From NCBI GenBank assembly GCA_025200525.1, contig CM045770.1:133452200-133516199 (forward strand): a DNA stretch of 64,000 bases. The letters run 5' to 3'. Position numbers and translations under genes: made by a program. The stretch is from Camellia lanceoleosa. Its lineage: Eukaryota; Streptophyta; Magnoliopsida; Ericales; Theaceae. A model generated the notes under the pieces. That model saw only the letters and a program-made list of their open reading frames with translations, ran no database searches and was not told where the DNA came from. Below, in pieces: positions 22,946 to 34,443 of the stretch (position 1 is the stretch's first letter; each line of letters starts with the position of its first letter).

Positions 22946-23872
22946 TATTTCGCAATTTTTATGCTCCAAACAGTGAAAAACGTGATTTGTAATAGCAGTT
23001 TAGCCTAGTTTGGGAATTCCGTCCAAACTAGGCCTAGTTTGGGAATTAAGATAGTAATTTGGCTTAATATGGGAAAAGCCTCGAAGGTCGCAGCCTGAAT
23101 TTCCCGTACACAAGTGGAAGGCACACCTCACGGGTAATCTTAATAATCTTAAATTTTTATCAATATTTTTATTAAATGTTTTATATGAATATGAAATTTA
23201 CATAATATGACATTTATATAGTATAAATTTCACACCCATATAAAATATCTAATAAAAATATTAATAAAATATTTAGATTCTTAACATTTTTCCACACCTC
23301 ACACACTAACTCAACATCATCCAAGCCAATCATCACCAAGTTTCAATAATTATAAATAGCCCCCTATAAAATTAAAAAATTACATAAATATGGAAAAGGT
23401 TAGAAAAATTTGTATTGTGTAGAGTCTTATAAGCAATAATTATATACGTTTAATTACAACCCTTAGATCTAAGATAAATGATAGTTTATAATATATTTAT
23501 GAATTTGAAAATGAGTTGAGTAGATTAAATTTTCTATTATTTGTTCCTTCAGGATAATCTATCATAAATTATAGCTAGAGAATTGATAGGATTAAAAGAA
23601 AAATATCCTTAGCAAAAGTTAGTGTGGACTATCAACAAAAGTTTTTACAAGACTTAATGTTAAATTAAAATACGCTTTATTTATTTTTTTTTATGAGTAT
23701 TTATCACTATTTCTATATCCAAGATCTGTTGTTGAATTGTAATCAAGTAATAGTATTAATAGCAAACTGTCCACAATGACGTAATTTATAACAAAATCTA
23801 CTAAAAATTGGTACTATTAGAGATATTGAATTTACTAGAAAAAGAGTTGATAAAATAGTTCAAGATATCTTA

Positions 23873-24793
23873 TAGGCAACCTAAGAGGGGTGAAGTGGGT
23901 TTCTAAATGAATTGCTAAATTAATATATATATATATATATTTAACTCAAATAATAAACAAGTAAAAATATGAAGCAATAAATATGAGTAATAACTTAAAA
24001 TTTAATCCAAATGAAAAATAAATAAATAAAAATATGAAGCAATATAAATAAGACTAATAAAAATAAATTAAGTGAAGAGAAGAGAGAGCAAACACAAAAT
24101 TTATAGTGGTTCGGCTCAAACTAATCGTACGCCTACTCCTCTGGATCTTCTTTGAGATTTATTCACTATTCGTTAAATAGTAGTTACTCCTATTTTTACA
24201 GGTGCTAGTGAACCTTAACAATTAATCTCACCCAATCACTCCAACCAACTAGTTGTGAATCCAATACTAGTCACAACTAACCCAAATGATTTTATTCCAA
24301 AACAATCACTCACAAAAATATAACTCACTTTTAAAAGAAAAATGATAAGGGATTGAAAATCCTTTTATAATAAAAACTTAAATTCTCAATAATTTTTCTA
24401 TTAAAATAAATTATAACTCAATGAAAATGCACCGCACAATATTTTAAGAACTCTTGAATATTATCCAAAATTTTTCACCACTTCAATGTATTTTCTGTTC
24501 TCCACAAAGCTTCTTTTGGGATGTTTTGGAAAGTTGATAAAAAGCTGACTTTTTAACTTTCTTAACTTATTTTGTTTTTTTGTGAGTAAGTTATGTAAAA
24601 AGTGATGTGATCCAAAATAGATAAAAAGTTAAAAACTGGCTTTTTATCAGCTTTCCAAAAATAAAATAACCATTAAAAAGAAATTCTAGATAGGCTCCTT
24701 TTTCCTTTTATTTTTCTTCCATTTGGACTTGCTTTATTCTTGTTAAAGAACACTTCAAATCGATCAAAGGAATAAAATGAATAAGAAAAAATA
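23873..24793. mobile_element. Dispersed 'AAGAGGGGTGAAGTGGG' family copy in segment B
   Basis: Paralogue of 19727-20540, starting ATAGGCAACCTAAGAGGGG then TGAAG, with 'TTTATAGTGGTTCGGCTC' near 24101. Carries the MITE at 24518-24660. Confidence 0.5.
24518..24660. mobile_element. Small MITE, 143 bp, B-specific
   Basis: GGGATGTTTTGGAAAGTTGA opens it and GCTTTTTATCAGCTTTCCAA closes it; ends are inverted repeats of about 30 bases with mismatches. Segment A lacks it: 'AGCTTCTTTTATAGCC' continues to AATAAAATAA. The right end seems to lack the CATCCC complement and the target duplication is unclear, so the superfamily is uncertain. Confidence 0.65.
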
Positions 24794-25838
24794 TATTAAA
24801 AAATAAAAAATTTGATATAATACAATCCACCCTTAATATTATTATTATATTATATATAATTAAAGTATTTAAGCGATGCACAATAAAATTAGTGTTTGTT
24901 TGCCATGTATTAAAAAAATATATTTTTTCCCGTATATATATTTATTTTGGTTATATTAATTAATATCTCTTCACTATTTTTTTATACATTTTTTTTTATA
25001 AAAAGTCAAAAAGTATATTTATTTAGAACATCTTAAAAATCTCTTAATTATTTTTACATCGATGCAAGTTGATCAAAATGACAAATTCTATTTTTATATT
25101 TTTTTATCAAATTATTGTAAAAAATATAAATTAAAAATTACAATCTATTTCATAATATTTTAAATATTATTAAGAAATATATATATTAAAAATTACAATC
25201 TATTTCATAATATTTTAAATATTATTAAGATCAAATCATAACATTAATAATTATCAATAACAAATAAAATTTTCACATCAACACTGCATAAGCAATCAAC
25301 ATCATTCGAACGACACGGGTACCTATTCAAATGAACTAGGACCACCTTTTTAAAACTTGGTGGATATAGTACCACCCTTTTTAAAACTTTTGAAAATAAG
25401 GTACCTCTCTTTCTCATTTGTCCACTTTCTCGCTTCTATCTCTTGCTCCACGCACTCCTCGCTATTTTATTTTGTTCCATCTTTTTCTTATCTTTTTTAC
25501 TCTCTGTCACGGTTAATCTTGAGAAATTATTTTTTCTTTTACTTTTGGACAATTTTATGTGGTGTCTCAAACTATCATTCATTGGTTACACTAGTAGGAT
25601 CAGAACTCTTTTTTTTTTTTTTTTTTTTTGAGTTTATAAAAAATAATTTGATAAATCTCAAGTAATAAATGATAAGAAACAATATTTCAAAAATTTCAAA
25701 TAATCACTCGTTAACCTCACATTCACGTCGTATTCTCCCTCTCAATTGTCACTTTATTTTTTTAAAATAAATTTAACTTTTATATAAATTGAGAATTTAT
25801 TAGGAAATTCTTTTTCAAGTATTGTATTCCAATTAGCC
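24794..25838. other. AT-rich intergenic DNA with a 55-bp tandem duplication
   Basis: No gene seen. Two copies of TTAAAAATTACAATCTATTT plus CATAATATTTTAAATATTATT lie at 25131-25174 and 25186-25229, 55 bases apart. A T tract sits at about 25610-25629. The plus-strand frame at 25357-25665 is a compositional artefact of T-rich DNA. Confidence 0.5.
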
Positions 25839-27040
25839 TGTAACGTCCCAAAATAATAAGTAATAGACCATTCACTATATACATTAAATAATTACACCAA
25901 CATAAGTAATTATCTTTCATTGTTTCTAATTGAATTTACAAAAGAGTGACATATGTAGATACACAATCATAAGTCTATCCCTAAATCTATAGCATATGTC
26001 ATAGCATGAGATAAGATCTGAAAATAAAACAGATAATAAATGCACCCTAAAGGTTTACAACTTTCCAAGACAGTGTTTAGTTACAACAAAAGTAGAATTT
26101 AAGCTTATACAAAAATGAATATAACAAAATGAAACTTTTGCTCCAAGTCCTCATAAGCTATTGCCTTGGCGGAGACATATCATCAGCACCTGAAATGTTT
26201 TTCCCACATAGGGTGAGTCAAAGTCCAGTAGAAATAATCCATCACAGTATATGAATCTTAACAAAGCTATAAGGTGAACGCATATGCAATATTTGTATCA
26301 AAACATTTTCTCTTTCCAAAGACCATGCAATGCCAAATGAATATCATAGTTCTTAAAACATTCTCCTACATGGCAGTGAATCGTATTTCTGAAAATCTCA
26401 AAAATAATATAACATTTAATGAAAATTTCGTCCGTTGGAAACTGTAAACCAGCATACATATAAACATAGGCTATACAAGCATTACTATTGCCATTTTACG
26501 GATATTTCATCTACAAGATCAGCACTAATGTATATGTGCAGTTTTCAGGACCTTCATCCTAGATACATAGGCCAACATATTTGATGTAACAACAACTCAT
26601 TTCCAAATTCACCTATTTTCTCAAAACAATGTACATTTGTAATGTATAAATATGAAATAATAATTGATGCAAATGAACAACAAAAATAGATTCAATTTCC
26701 CTAATTCTCATGTAATTTCTACAACAATCATAACTATCCTCCATCGATAGTTCAAAACAAATATTTATAAACAGATAAAGAATAGTCCATAAAGATAAAC
26801 TTTCCAAATTCCAAAGTGTGGGTGGTAATACATACCCAACTCCACTATCCTCATCAAAACTAATCCAATTTCACAATTTTAATATTAATATCATTATTTA
26901 TATAAAATCAACATATGACATAATTAGGGCAAATCCCTATTTTCTTCTCAAAATCAATCATACATATCAAAACCAATTATTTATTCCCAACTCGACATTA
27001 TTTTCCATATCAAAATCATTTTCAAGGAGTCATTTGAAAA
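25839..27040 (-). mobile_element. Element O 3' LTR, distal part
   Basis: Colinear with 52817-54050 of the 5' LTR over about 1.2 kb, from TGTAACGTCCCAAAATAAT to CATTTGAAAA, where element N sequence takes over. The stretch corresponding to 54051-54262 of the 5' LTR is absent. Open frames inside (26613-26807) are not genes. Confidence 0.88.
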
Positions 27041-28216
27041 AGGGCCGTACGTGCGGGACCAGTGCCGCACGTGCCCCCCGCACTTGCATATATTTCAGTA
27101 TGCAAGCTCCAATCTGCCCTGTTTTCCGCACGTGCGGGGCCCCAAGCCGCACGTGCGGGGTTAGAATATCCGGAACCCGAAAATCTACTCAAATGTGCAA
27201 TTCACATTGGTGACAAAACAATTTCATTTCCATACATTTCAAGCTCCAAAAAGTCTCAGGAACACATGGGATTAAACATAGTAAGCTTAAACAAAACTCA
27301 TAACTTCAATTTGAAACTCAAATCCATGTAAAAGTTCAAATTTTAAACTTTTAATACAAAGTTATTCACTATGGTAATTGAGCTCCAAGGTTTCAATTCA
27401 TGGAGCTTCCTTCTTAGTTTTCAAAACTCATGCAGGAAATCAAATGTAGAAAGAAGGTTTTCATGGAATTATGCCATGCATGGTGAAATTAAGAGTGAAT
27501 TCATTCTTTTCTTCTATATATTTACTTGTATGTCTTAAATCTTAGCAATAAGAGCAAAACCTTAATTTGATCATCAATTCATTTTAATTTACCCTTGAAA
27601 CTTAAATGATGGTGCATGTGCAAGTCTCTATAGCAAGAATTTAGGAAGAAAAGCTTACCTTGCTCTAATGGTTAGGGAGAATTCAAGACAATCCTCTAAT
27701 TTCTTCCTAAGTTCTTCACCTCTCCTTTCTTCCTTCTTTTCTTACTATATGTTGAACTCTCAAAACCTCTCCTTCTCTCTCTTTACGTGTATACTCCTAA
27801 GCTCACCAAGGTCCACTACTCTTCTCTCTTAATTCTTAGTCAATTTGTGAGTCATACTCTAGTTCTTTGATCATACTCGTAGAGCTCATATTAAATGAAC
27901 TAATAAATCATCTAAACTAATTTAAATTCAATTCACTCAAATTAAATTAACTCTCATCATATTATGATTTTAATTACACTGAATTAAATTATACTATTAT
28001 GAATTAGGCTCTAATTTCCTATCCTATTATTTAATTCTAACTTGTTAAAACTAGCGAATCAGATAGTTTAATTTCACTCTAACCTATATGTCCACAATAA
28101 CACAATTTAAATAATCACATGGTATCACAATAACACTTCATAACATATAATTACACAATTAGCAATAAGCACATAATCAATTAACTTAATTTGCTTAATT
28201 AAGGGGGCAGCTGTCA
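27041..28216 (-). mobile_element. Element N 3' LTR, truncated
   Basis: Matches 45726-46906, the 5'-half (U3 side) of the 5' LTR, and ends CTGTCA (TGACAG on the element strand). Its other 1.45 kb is missing. The left junction shares AAAA with both parents, consistent with a microhomology deletion. It holds CACGTG palindromes at 27043-27165. Confidence 0.85.
27043..27165. repeat. CCGCACGTGCGG palindrome cluster in LTR N (3' copy)
   Basis: Four CACGTG-type sites within GC-rich, mostly palindromic CCGCACGTGCGG contexts; one has decayed to GTACGTGC. They sit about 1.05-1.17 kb from the LTR 5' end on the element strand. CACGTG is the plant G-box core; any promoter role is inference. Confidence 0.7.
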
Positions 28217-28232
28217 CATTCTCTTCCCCTTA
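28217..28232 (-). other. Element N polypurine tract
   Basis: On the element strand TAAGGGGAAGAGAATG directly precedes the LTR start TGACAG. It primes plus-strand DNA synthesis. Confidence 0.75.
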
Positions 28233-28279
28233 GGACGTTTGGTCCTCCAAACTCAATTACCTTCCTTCGGGAAGAATAT

Positions 28280-29560
28280 AGGGTCAAGTGGGAAGAGGTC
28301 CGGGTATCTCCTCTTCATATCAGCTTCCCTTTCCTAGGTTGCATAAATACCACCATGATTTTGCGAGTCTACTTTCACGGAATTTCTTTGTTTCTCAACT
28401 TCCTGATTCACCGATTTACAATCTGAATGGGCCTTTCTTCATAAGTATAGTCATTACTTAAAACCACGTGGATGAGCTTAATAACATGAAAGGGATCCCA
28501 AAGGTAATCTCGTAACATCGAAACATGAAAGGCATTATGCATATGTTCCATTTTGGGAAGGAGTGCTACTTGATATGCCACCGGATTAATCTTTTCAATA
28601 ATTGCATACGACCCAACATTCCTCAGTGCAAATTTGCCCTTGGTTCGAAAGCGAGTTTACCCTTTCATTGGTGTCACTTTAATAAAAACATGGTCGCCCA
28701 CTTCGTATTCCCTGTCTCGCCTTCGGACATCCACATAGCTTTTTTGTCGGCTTTGTGCAGTTGCAATCTTTGTTGAATTAACTTCACTTTTTTTGTTGTT
28801 TCATGAACAATCTCAGGCCCAAGTAAAGGCCCGTCTCCAACTTATGCCCAACAAATAGGAGATTGACATTTTCTGCCATATAAAGCCTCGAAAGGCGCCA
28901 TACTAATGCTTGAATGGAAACTATTATTGTAGGTGAATTCGGCTAAAGGCAAGTGAGTTTCCCAATTCCCTTGAAAATCAAGCACACACATAAGCAGCAT
29001 GTCCTCCAGAGTTTGGATTGTTCTTTCTGACTGGCCATCGGTCTGTAGATGGTATGCATTACTCAATCTCAATTCATTACCCCATGCCATTTGCGGAGTT
29101 AGCCAAAATCTTAATGTGAACTTCTAGTCCCTATCAGAAACAATGGACACATGCACTCCATGCAATCTAACAATCTTATTAATGTAAATTGTAGCCAATT
29201 TATCTGCATTATAAATTATTTTGACAGGTAAGAAATAAGCAGACTTAGTTAACTGGTCAACAATAACCCAAATTGAATCCATACCTCTATTGGAGTGAGG
29301 TAGTCCAACAATAAAATCCATGGTAATATGTTCCTATTTCCACTTCAGTATTGGCAAAGGTTGAAGCAATCCCATGAGTCGTTGATGTTCGGCTTTGACT
29401 TGTTGGCAATGTAGGCATTTTGACACAAACTCAGCAATTTCTTTCCTTATTCCCGGCCACCAGAAATTAAGCTTCAAGTCTTGGTACATTTTTGTATTTC
29501 CTGGATGGATAGAAAGTTTTGAACTGTGGGCTTCTTGCAAAACTCATTTTTTCAAGTCAA
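28280..29560 (-). pseudogene. Element N integrase with degenerate chromodomain
   Basis: The zinc-binding N-terminus (29334-29540) has SIHPGNTKMYQDLKLNFWWP and CLHCQQVK. The core (28842-29321) shows MDFIVGLPHSNRG, VSIVSDRD and the Glu in QTDGQSERTIQ, so the catalytic D, D and E are present. Downstream near 28330-28440, RKLRNKEIP marks the entry to a chromodomain, now shifted and stopped. Stops near 29330, 29122 and 28842 and further shifts make it non-functional. Chromodomain-bearing integrases of this type (Tekay/Del clade) are thought to bind heterochromatin marks. Confidence 0.85.
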
Positions 29561-29599
29561 CATCATTTGGTACACACAATCTACCTTGAAATTTCAACA

Positions 29600-31048
29600 C
29601 GCCATGTTCAAAAATGAAATCCGGTCTCGGTTTGGATTCCCGTTCATCAATAATCTTCTTCAAAAATTCATCTTGTTGCTATTTTTCTTTAATCTCTTCA
29701 AGAATCACTGGTTGAGCAAAAATAGCAGCCAATGTCCCGCCTTGTTCTCGCAAAATAATTTCAACCTTAAATTTTTCAAGATCATGTTGTAATTCTCTTT
29801 GCCCAATAAGTAAACAAGCCAAATTCCCAATTGATTTTCGACTAAGCGCATCAGCAACAGTATTAGCTTTCTAGGGATGGTACAAGATTTGCAAGTCATA
29901 GTCTTTTATCAATTTCAACCATCTTCGTTGTCTCATGTTCAATTCTTTCAGGGTAAAGAAATATTTTAAACTCTCGTGATCTGTGTAAACTTCACATGTT
30001 GCCCTATACAAGTAGTGGCACCAAATCTTCAATGCAAATACTACTGCGGCAAGCTCCAAATCATGAGTCGGATAATTCTTTTCATGTGGCCTCAATTGTT
30101 GGGATGCATATGCTATTACTTTTCCATTCTGCATCAATACACACCCCAAACCCTTATAAGAAACATCACTAAAATAGTAAATCCGTCTGTACCTGAGGGT
30201 AAGGTGAGAATCGGTGCAGTCTGATCGGTCCAGTCAAACGGTACTCCTTTCTGTGTTAACTGAGTCAAAGGCAAGGCAATTTTGGAAAATTCTCTCACAA
30301 ATCTTTGATAATATCCGGTCAAACCCAAGAAACTTTGGACTTCAGTAACATTGGTAGGTCTAGGCCAATTAACAACTGCCTTAATCTTCTGCGGATCCAT
30401 TGCAATGCCATCTTTATTGATTACATGCCCTAAAAACATAACACTATCAAGTCAGAATTCACACTTTGTTAGTTTCGCATATAATTTCTGCTCTCTCAAG
30501 GTTTGTAAAGCAATTCTCAATTGATGTTCATGTTTTTCTTTGCTTTTGGAATAAATCAAAATGTCATCTATAAAAACAACTACAAATTCATTGAGGAATA
30601 ACTTGAAAATTATGTTCATAAGATCCATAAATGCAGCAGGTCCATTAATAACTCTGAAAGGCATAACAAGAAATTCATAATGTCCGTACCTTGTTCGGAA
30701 AATAGTCTTTTCAGTGTCCTTAGCTTTGACTTTCAATTGGTGGTATCCGGATCTAAGATCAATCTTGGAAAAGACTTGAGCACCATGTAGTTGGTCAAAT
30801 AAATCATCAATACGAGGCAACGGGTACTTGTTTGTCAATGTCACCTTGTTCAGCTCACGGTAGTCAATGTAAAGCCTAAATGAACCATCATTCTTCTTTA
30901 CAAATAAAACCAGAGCGCCCCACGGTGATGTACTAGGTTTGATAAACTTTTTGTCCAGCAATTCTTGTAATTGAACTTTCAACTCTTTCAATTCAGTAGG
31001 TGCGATTCTATACGGAGCTTTGGAAATTGGTTGTGTACCTAGTATCAC
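29600..31048 (-). pseudogene. Element N reverse transcriptase and RNase H
   Basis: RT (30452-31048) is open for 198 codons with [30 protein letters not shown], the slightly altered [12 protein letters not shown] and an intact [10 protein letters not shown] catalytic box. A stop after KCEF leads to a second block (30134-30439) with FLGHVINKDGI and FLGLTGYYQRFV. There an internal deletion removes most of the RT-RNase H connection, so DWTDQ runs into LPSGTDGF. RNase H (29871-30149) has [26 protein letters not shown] and [13 protein letters not shown]. Not functional as one protein. Confidence 0.9.
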
Positions 31049-31466
31049 CTCAATAGTGAACTCAATCTCTTGTCAATCAAATCCCCTGGCAAATCATCTG
31101 GAAAAAATCTAGGAATTCTCTGACTATAGGAATACTGTCCACATTAACTTTATTATCAGCAGGCACAGTCAACACACAACATAAATACCCATTTACACCC
31201 CTTTTAAATCAATTTGTAGGCTTTCATAGATGAGATCAAATATGGGGGAGGTATTACTCCAACTCCGTTAAATATAAATTTAGGCAATCCAGGTGGAAGA
31301 AACACAAGTTATTTTGTTACACAATCAATGGAGGCATGGTATTTCGTTAACCAGTCCATTCCCAAAATTACATCAAAGTGGTCAAGATTCAGAGGCAATA
31401 AATCAACATATAAAATCACATCCCCAATAACAATCTCACATGCAGGATACATATAAGCACAAGCCA
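31049..31466 (-). pseudogene. Element N protease C-terminus and RT linker
   Basis: Near 31330-31450 the minus strand reads DHFDVILGMDWL, the conserved end of the chromovirus protease, followed by a degenerate linker with stops and a shift near 31060-31130. It ends at the TSD AGCCA (31462-31466), where element I is inserted. The matching N-terminal part is at 40552-40850. Confidence 0.85.
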
Positions 31467-32049
31467 TGTTACACCCCCAGACCTGCCCCTAGAAGTTTGG
31501 GCATGGCCTAAGCAGAAACGTACACTTTACCTGATATATAACATATGGGCCTGAATGGAAGCATTGGTTCATCTGATAATATCTAAGAATGTATAACATC
31601 CATTAAGCTTCTATTACCATGCCAGGATCACAGACATTGCATAAGATGAATGGAGTTAAGGAAATACACATTTGAGCTAGATATATACATATGCATATAC
31701 AGATCCAGCCCCAAGGTTGGGCATATAACAAAATTATTATGTACATTTCATCCTAAGCCAAAAACTAAAGAGCGAACCATAGTCTAGGAAAACACCACAA
31801 AAATGTACGGCTTCGACCAAGTGCCTGGCTATGCTTAGGCTGACAAAAATGTGACGGTGACAGGACTAGGACCAACCTCCAGGTTGGTAACCTACAGAAA
31901 CAAACATAACATAGAGTCAGCCAGGCTCAGTGAACAATAGTACGTAAATGATTCGATGCGCAATTTAAATTATAATACATTTTAAAGCATAAGTGAATGC
32001 AGAAAACCATGTGCTTAATCTGATTCTGTACAAATTTTCAGAACGACGG

Positions 32050-32255
32050 TTCACAATTTCACAGATAGGCCCTTGGTCTGAGGGTTCACACATTCACAAA
32101 TTGGTCCTTGGCCTCATAGAGTCATAGCTTCACAAATTGGCCCTCGGCCTCATAGATTCGTAACTTCACAAAATGGCCCTCGGCCTCATATCATAGGTTT
32201 GTAACTTCACAAAATGGCTCTCGGCCTCATAGGTTCGTAACTTCACAAAATCTTT
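32050..32255. repeat. ~40-bp repeats in LTR I (3' copy)
   Basis: Five to six imperfect copies of a unit like TTCACAAAATGGCCCTCGGC plus CTCATAGATTCGTAAC. The 5' LTR has at least one more copy (38871-39115). Confidence 0.8.
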
Positions 32256-32585
32256 CGAGGTTTCCATAATTTCACACTGTTTTCCAAGGAGCATACATGT
32301 CAACATAGTTTCTTGCGAAGAACATAACATCAATAACAATAATTATTAATGATGTCAAAGGAACATCAAAGTACTATTACTCACTGTGTTGCGGCGGGGC
32401 ACTAGTTCCTCCTGAAGTGTGTCCTACACATACACAAAGATACAAATTAATTCCCTTTTTTTCTTGTTAAATCAATTCTTGACTCGTTTTACTTCGACTG
32501 AATTAACGAACATTAAAACAACATCAATTGCAGGTTTCAACAACATTAGAGGATCCAGCACGTAAAACGGAGCATCCCGTGTTTT

Positions 32586-32650
32586 CCAGCTTGGGCCGCA
32601 CGTGCGGTTGGGTTCCCACACGTGCGGCCATGACCCTCGCGCGTGCGGCG
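32586..32650. repeat. CCGCACGTGCGG palindrome cluster in LTR I (3' copy)
   Basis: Three sites: GGCCGCACGTGCGG, a CACACGTGCGG form and a CGCGCGTGCGG variant, about 920-990 bases from the LTR 5' end on the element strand. The 5' LTR holds about twice as many. Confidence 0.7.
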
Positions 32651-33572
32651 ATTCTGCTCAAAACAGTCCGAAATTTCCCTCAAAATCCCACCTTTTAGTG
32701 AATAGTTACAAGGCTCAACATAGTTCTCTTAATTGCTAAAACATGGTCTAGAACATATTAATGGGATCCTCCAATCCACACATACTCTAGCTTATGATTT
32801 AAATTTGTAATTCTTTGAAGTTCACAACACAACATAACTTAATCCCTTCATAAACTAGATATAAATAACCATAGTTGATAATCAATTAAGTATGTAAATA
32901 AACACTACACAATAAGTAAAATCAAGAGAGGAAAGATGAGATTTCAAGCTTGAGATTACCAATTCATTCACCAATACAACTAAACAAGATCACGCACATC
33001 CTTGATTCTTTAATTATAACTTCCACTTAAGTATTGGAGAGAATTTCTTACTCCTTTGTCATGAGAACTTAACAAAAGCAAGAATTACATACCTTGAGCT
33101 CAAATAATCCTCACTAAATTCCCAATCCTCTTCTTGAACTTCCTCTCAACCCTCTCTAACCTTCTCCCCTTCAATGTTTTCTCTCAGGAGCTATGTTTGA
33201 TTTAGGAACTTTTTTTTTTGATCAAATGGTCAAAGAACACACATACATCCATAAGGAGGGAATAGGACAAAAATCAATCGTTTAATCATCCCAAATTGAA
33301 ATTTCATAAAAAGGCTCATTATTATTTAAAAATTATGCTGATTCAAATTATGTAATCAATTTTGGATTATCAAGTCTCTAAGGCTCTCAATTTCTGATTT
33401 AACATTCTAATTGTAACAGATACTTTCCTTACCTAACAGATACATGTTCAATTCATAATATATATATATACTTAAACTTAATTTCTCATGAAGTTTCACA
33501 TTAAGCATTTGAAAGCACAGAATAAAAGACTAGAAATATATCAGAATCATATACGAGGGTCGGGTTATTACA

Positions 33573-33590
33573 CTCTCCCCCCCCCCCTTA
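33573..33590 (-). other. Element I polypurine tract
   Basis: On the element strand TAAGGGGGGGGGGAGAG, immediately before the 3' LTR. Primer for plus-strand synthesis. Confidence 0.85.
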
Positions 33591-33621
33591 GATAAGTTTG
33601 GTCCCTCAAACTTGCTTGACC

Positions 33622-34440
33622 TCAAAACGGAAATAGATACGAGTATTGGTGTTGCATTTCCTCTTCTTTTTCCCAAGTAGCCTCCGTTCCGTAATGTTCT
33701 TGCCACTCTACTTTTACCATTGGAATTTCTCGATTGCGTAACTGCTTTACTTGTCGATCCAGGATTCGAAGTGGTTTTTCTTCATAGCTCAGCTTATCAT
33801 CCAACACAATTTGGTTGTAATTTACGACATGAGATGGATCCGACAGGTATCCTCGAAGCATAGAGACATGGAACACGTTGTGTACTTGGCTTATGCTTGG
33901 TGGAAGGGCCACTCGGTAAGTTACTGGGCCCACTCTTTCCAGAATTTGAAAGGGACCAACATACCGGGGTGTTAACTTACTCCTTTTTCCAAATCTCGGA
34001 TGTCCTTTCAGTGGGGTGACTTTTACGAACACATGACTATTCATTTCAAATTCCAAATCCCTTTGTCGGTTATCCGCATAACTTTTCTGCCTGCTTTGAG
34101 CCGTTTTCAGTCTTTCCTGAATAATTTTAACCTTTTCAGTTGTCAATTGCACAATTTCAAGCCCTAGCAATGATCTATCCCCAACTTCGGCCCAACACAC
34201 GGGGGAACGACACGGTCTTCCATATAAGGCTTCATAAGGTGCCATCTCAATACTCGAATGGTAACTATTGTTATACGTGAACTCTACCAAGGGTAGGTGG
34301 GTCTCCCAACTTTCTTGGAAATCCAAAACACACATTCGGAGCATATCCTCTAATGTCTGTATCGTTCTCTCAGATTGTCCATATGTTTGCGGATGGAAGG
34401 CTGTGCTAAACTTTAATTCTATACCCACTGCTTGCTGCAA
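33622..34440 (-). pseudogene. Element I integrase C-terminal half and chromodomain
   Basis: Open for 272 codons. The first ~60 residues end the catalytic core (STAFHPQTYGQSERTIQ with the Glu, then FTYNNSYHSSIEMAPYEALY); the usual 'QTDGQ' Asp is Tyr here. The middle has FEMNSHVFVKVTPLKG and KLTPRYVGPFQILERVG, the GPF/Y region. The end, IPMVKVEWQEHYGTEATWEK then YLF, is a chromodomain of the Tekay/Del type. An in-frame TAA at 34444-34446 separates it from the N-terminal half. At that site element O has Gln (WQG). Confidence 0.92.
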
Positions 34441-34443
34441 ACC

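Larger units (their letters stand above)
21414..23082. mobile_element. Non-autonomous Mutator-like element with ~135-bp TIRs
   Basis: Terminal inverted repeats (21414-21549 and 22948-23082) begin GAGGCTTTTCTCATATTAAG and end with its complement. They share TAGGCCTA(A/G)TTTGGACGGAA and 'CACTGTTTGGAGCATAAAA'. The target duplication is 9 bases with one mismatch (GGAGGTCGC at 21405-21413, GAAGGTCGC at 23083-23091), and segment A has the empty site. Long inverted repeats plus 9-bp duplication are characteristic of Mutator-like elements. No transposase is encoded; the interior is two arrays of palindrome-bearing repeats. Confidence 0.92.
21176..24793. repeat. Paralogous segment B
   Basis: Colinear with segment A at about 3.4 kb offset, in the same orientation. 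B uniquely contains the Mutator-like element 21414-23082 and a small MITE at 24518-24660. The A-specific hAT and Tourist elements are absent here, with intact empty sites. Confidence 0.85.
31467..33572 (-). mobile_element. Element I 3' LTR
   Basis: Begins TGTTACACCCCCAGACCTGC and ends GGGTTATTACA (TG...CA type). At 2106 bp it is 153 bp shorter than the 5' LTR. Part of the difference is copy number of ~40-bp CCTCATA repeats (32050-32255) and of CACGTG palindromes (32586-32650). Confidence 0.93.

Noticed and set aside
25357..25665. Hydrophobic 102-codon plus-strand frame as a membrane protein
   Set aside because: T-rich DNA gives Phe/Leu/Ser runs; no supporting context.
26818..27331. Plus-strand 131- and 89-codon frames
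   Set aside because: They lie across the O/N LTR junction and are open because of the GC-rich CACGTG repeats; the same happens at 45642-45963.
25839..28216. A single 2.38-kb LTR at the left end of element N
   Set aside because: Its left half matches the LTR of O and its right half the LTR of N, so it is a junction of two elements, not one LTR.
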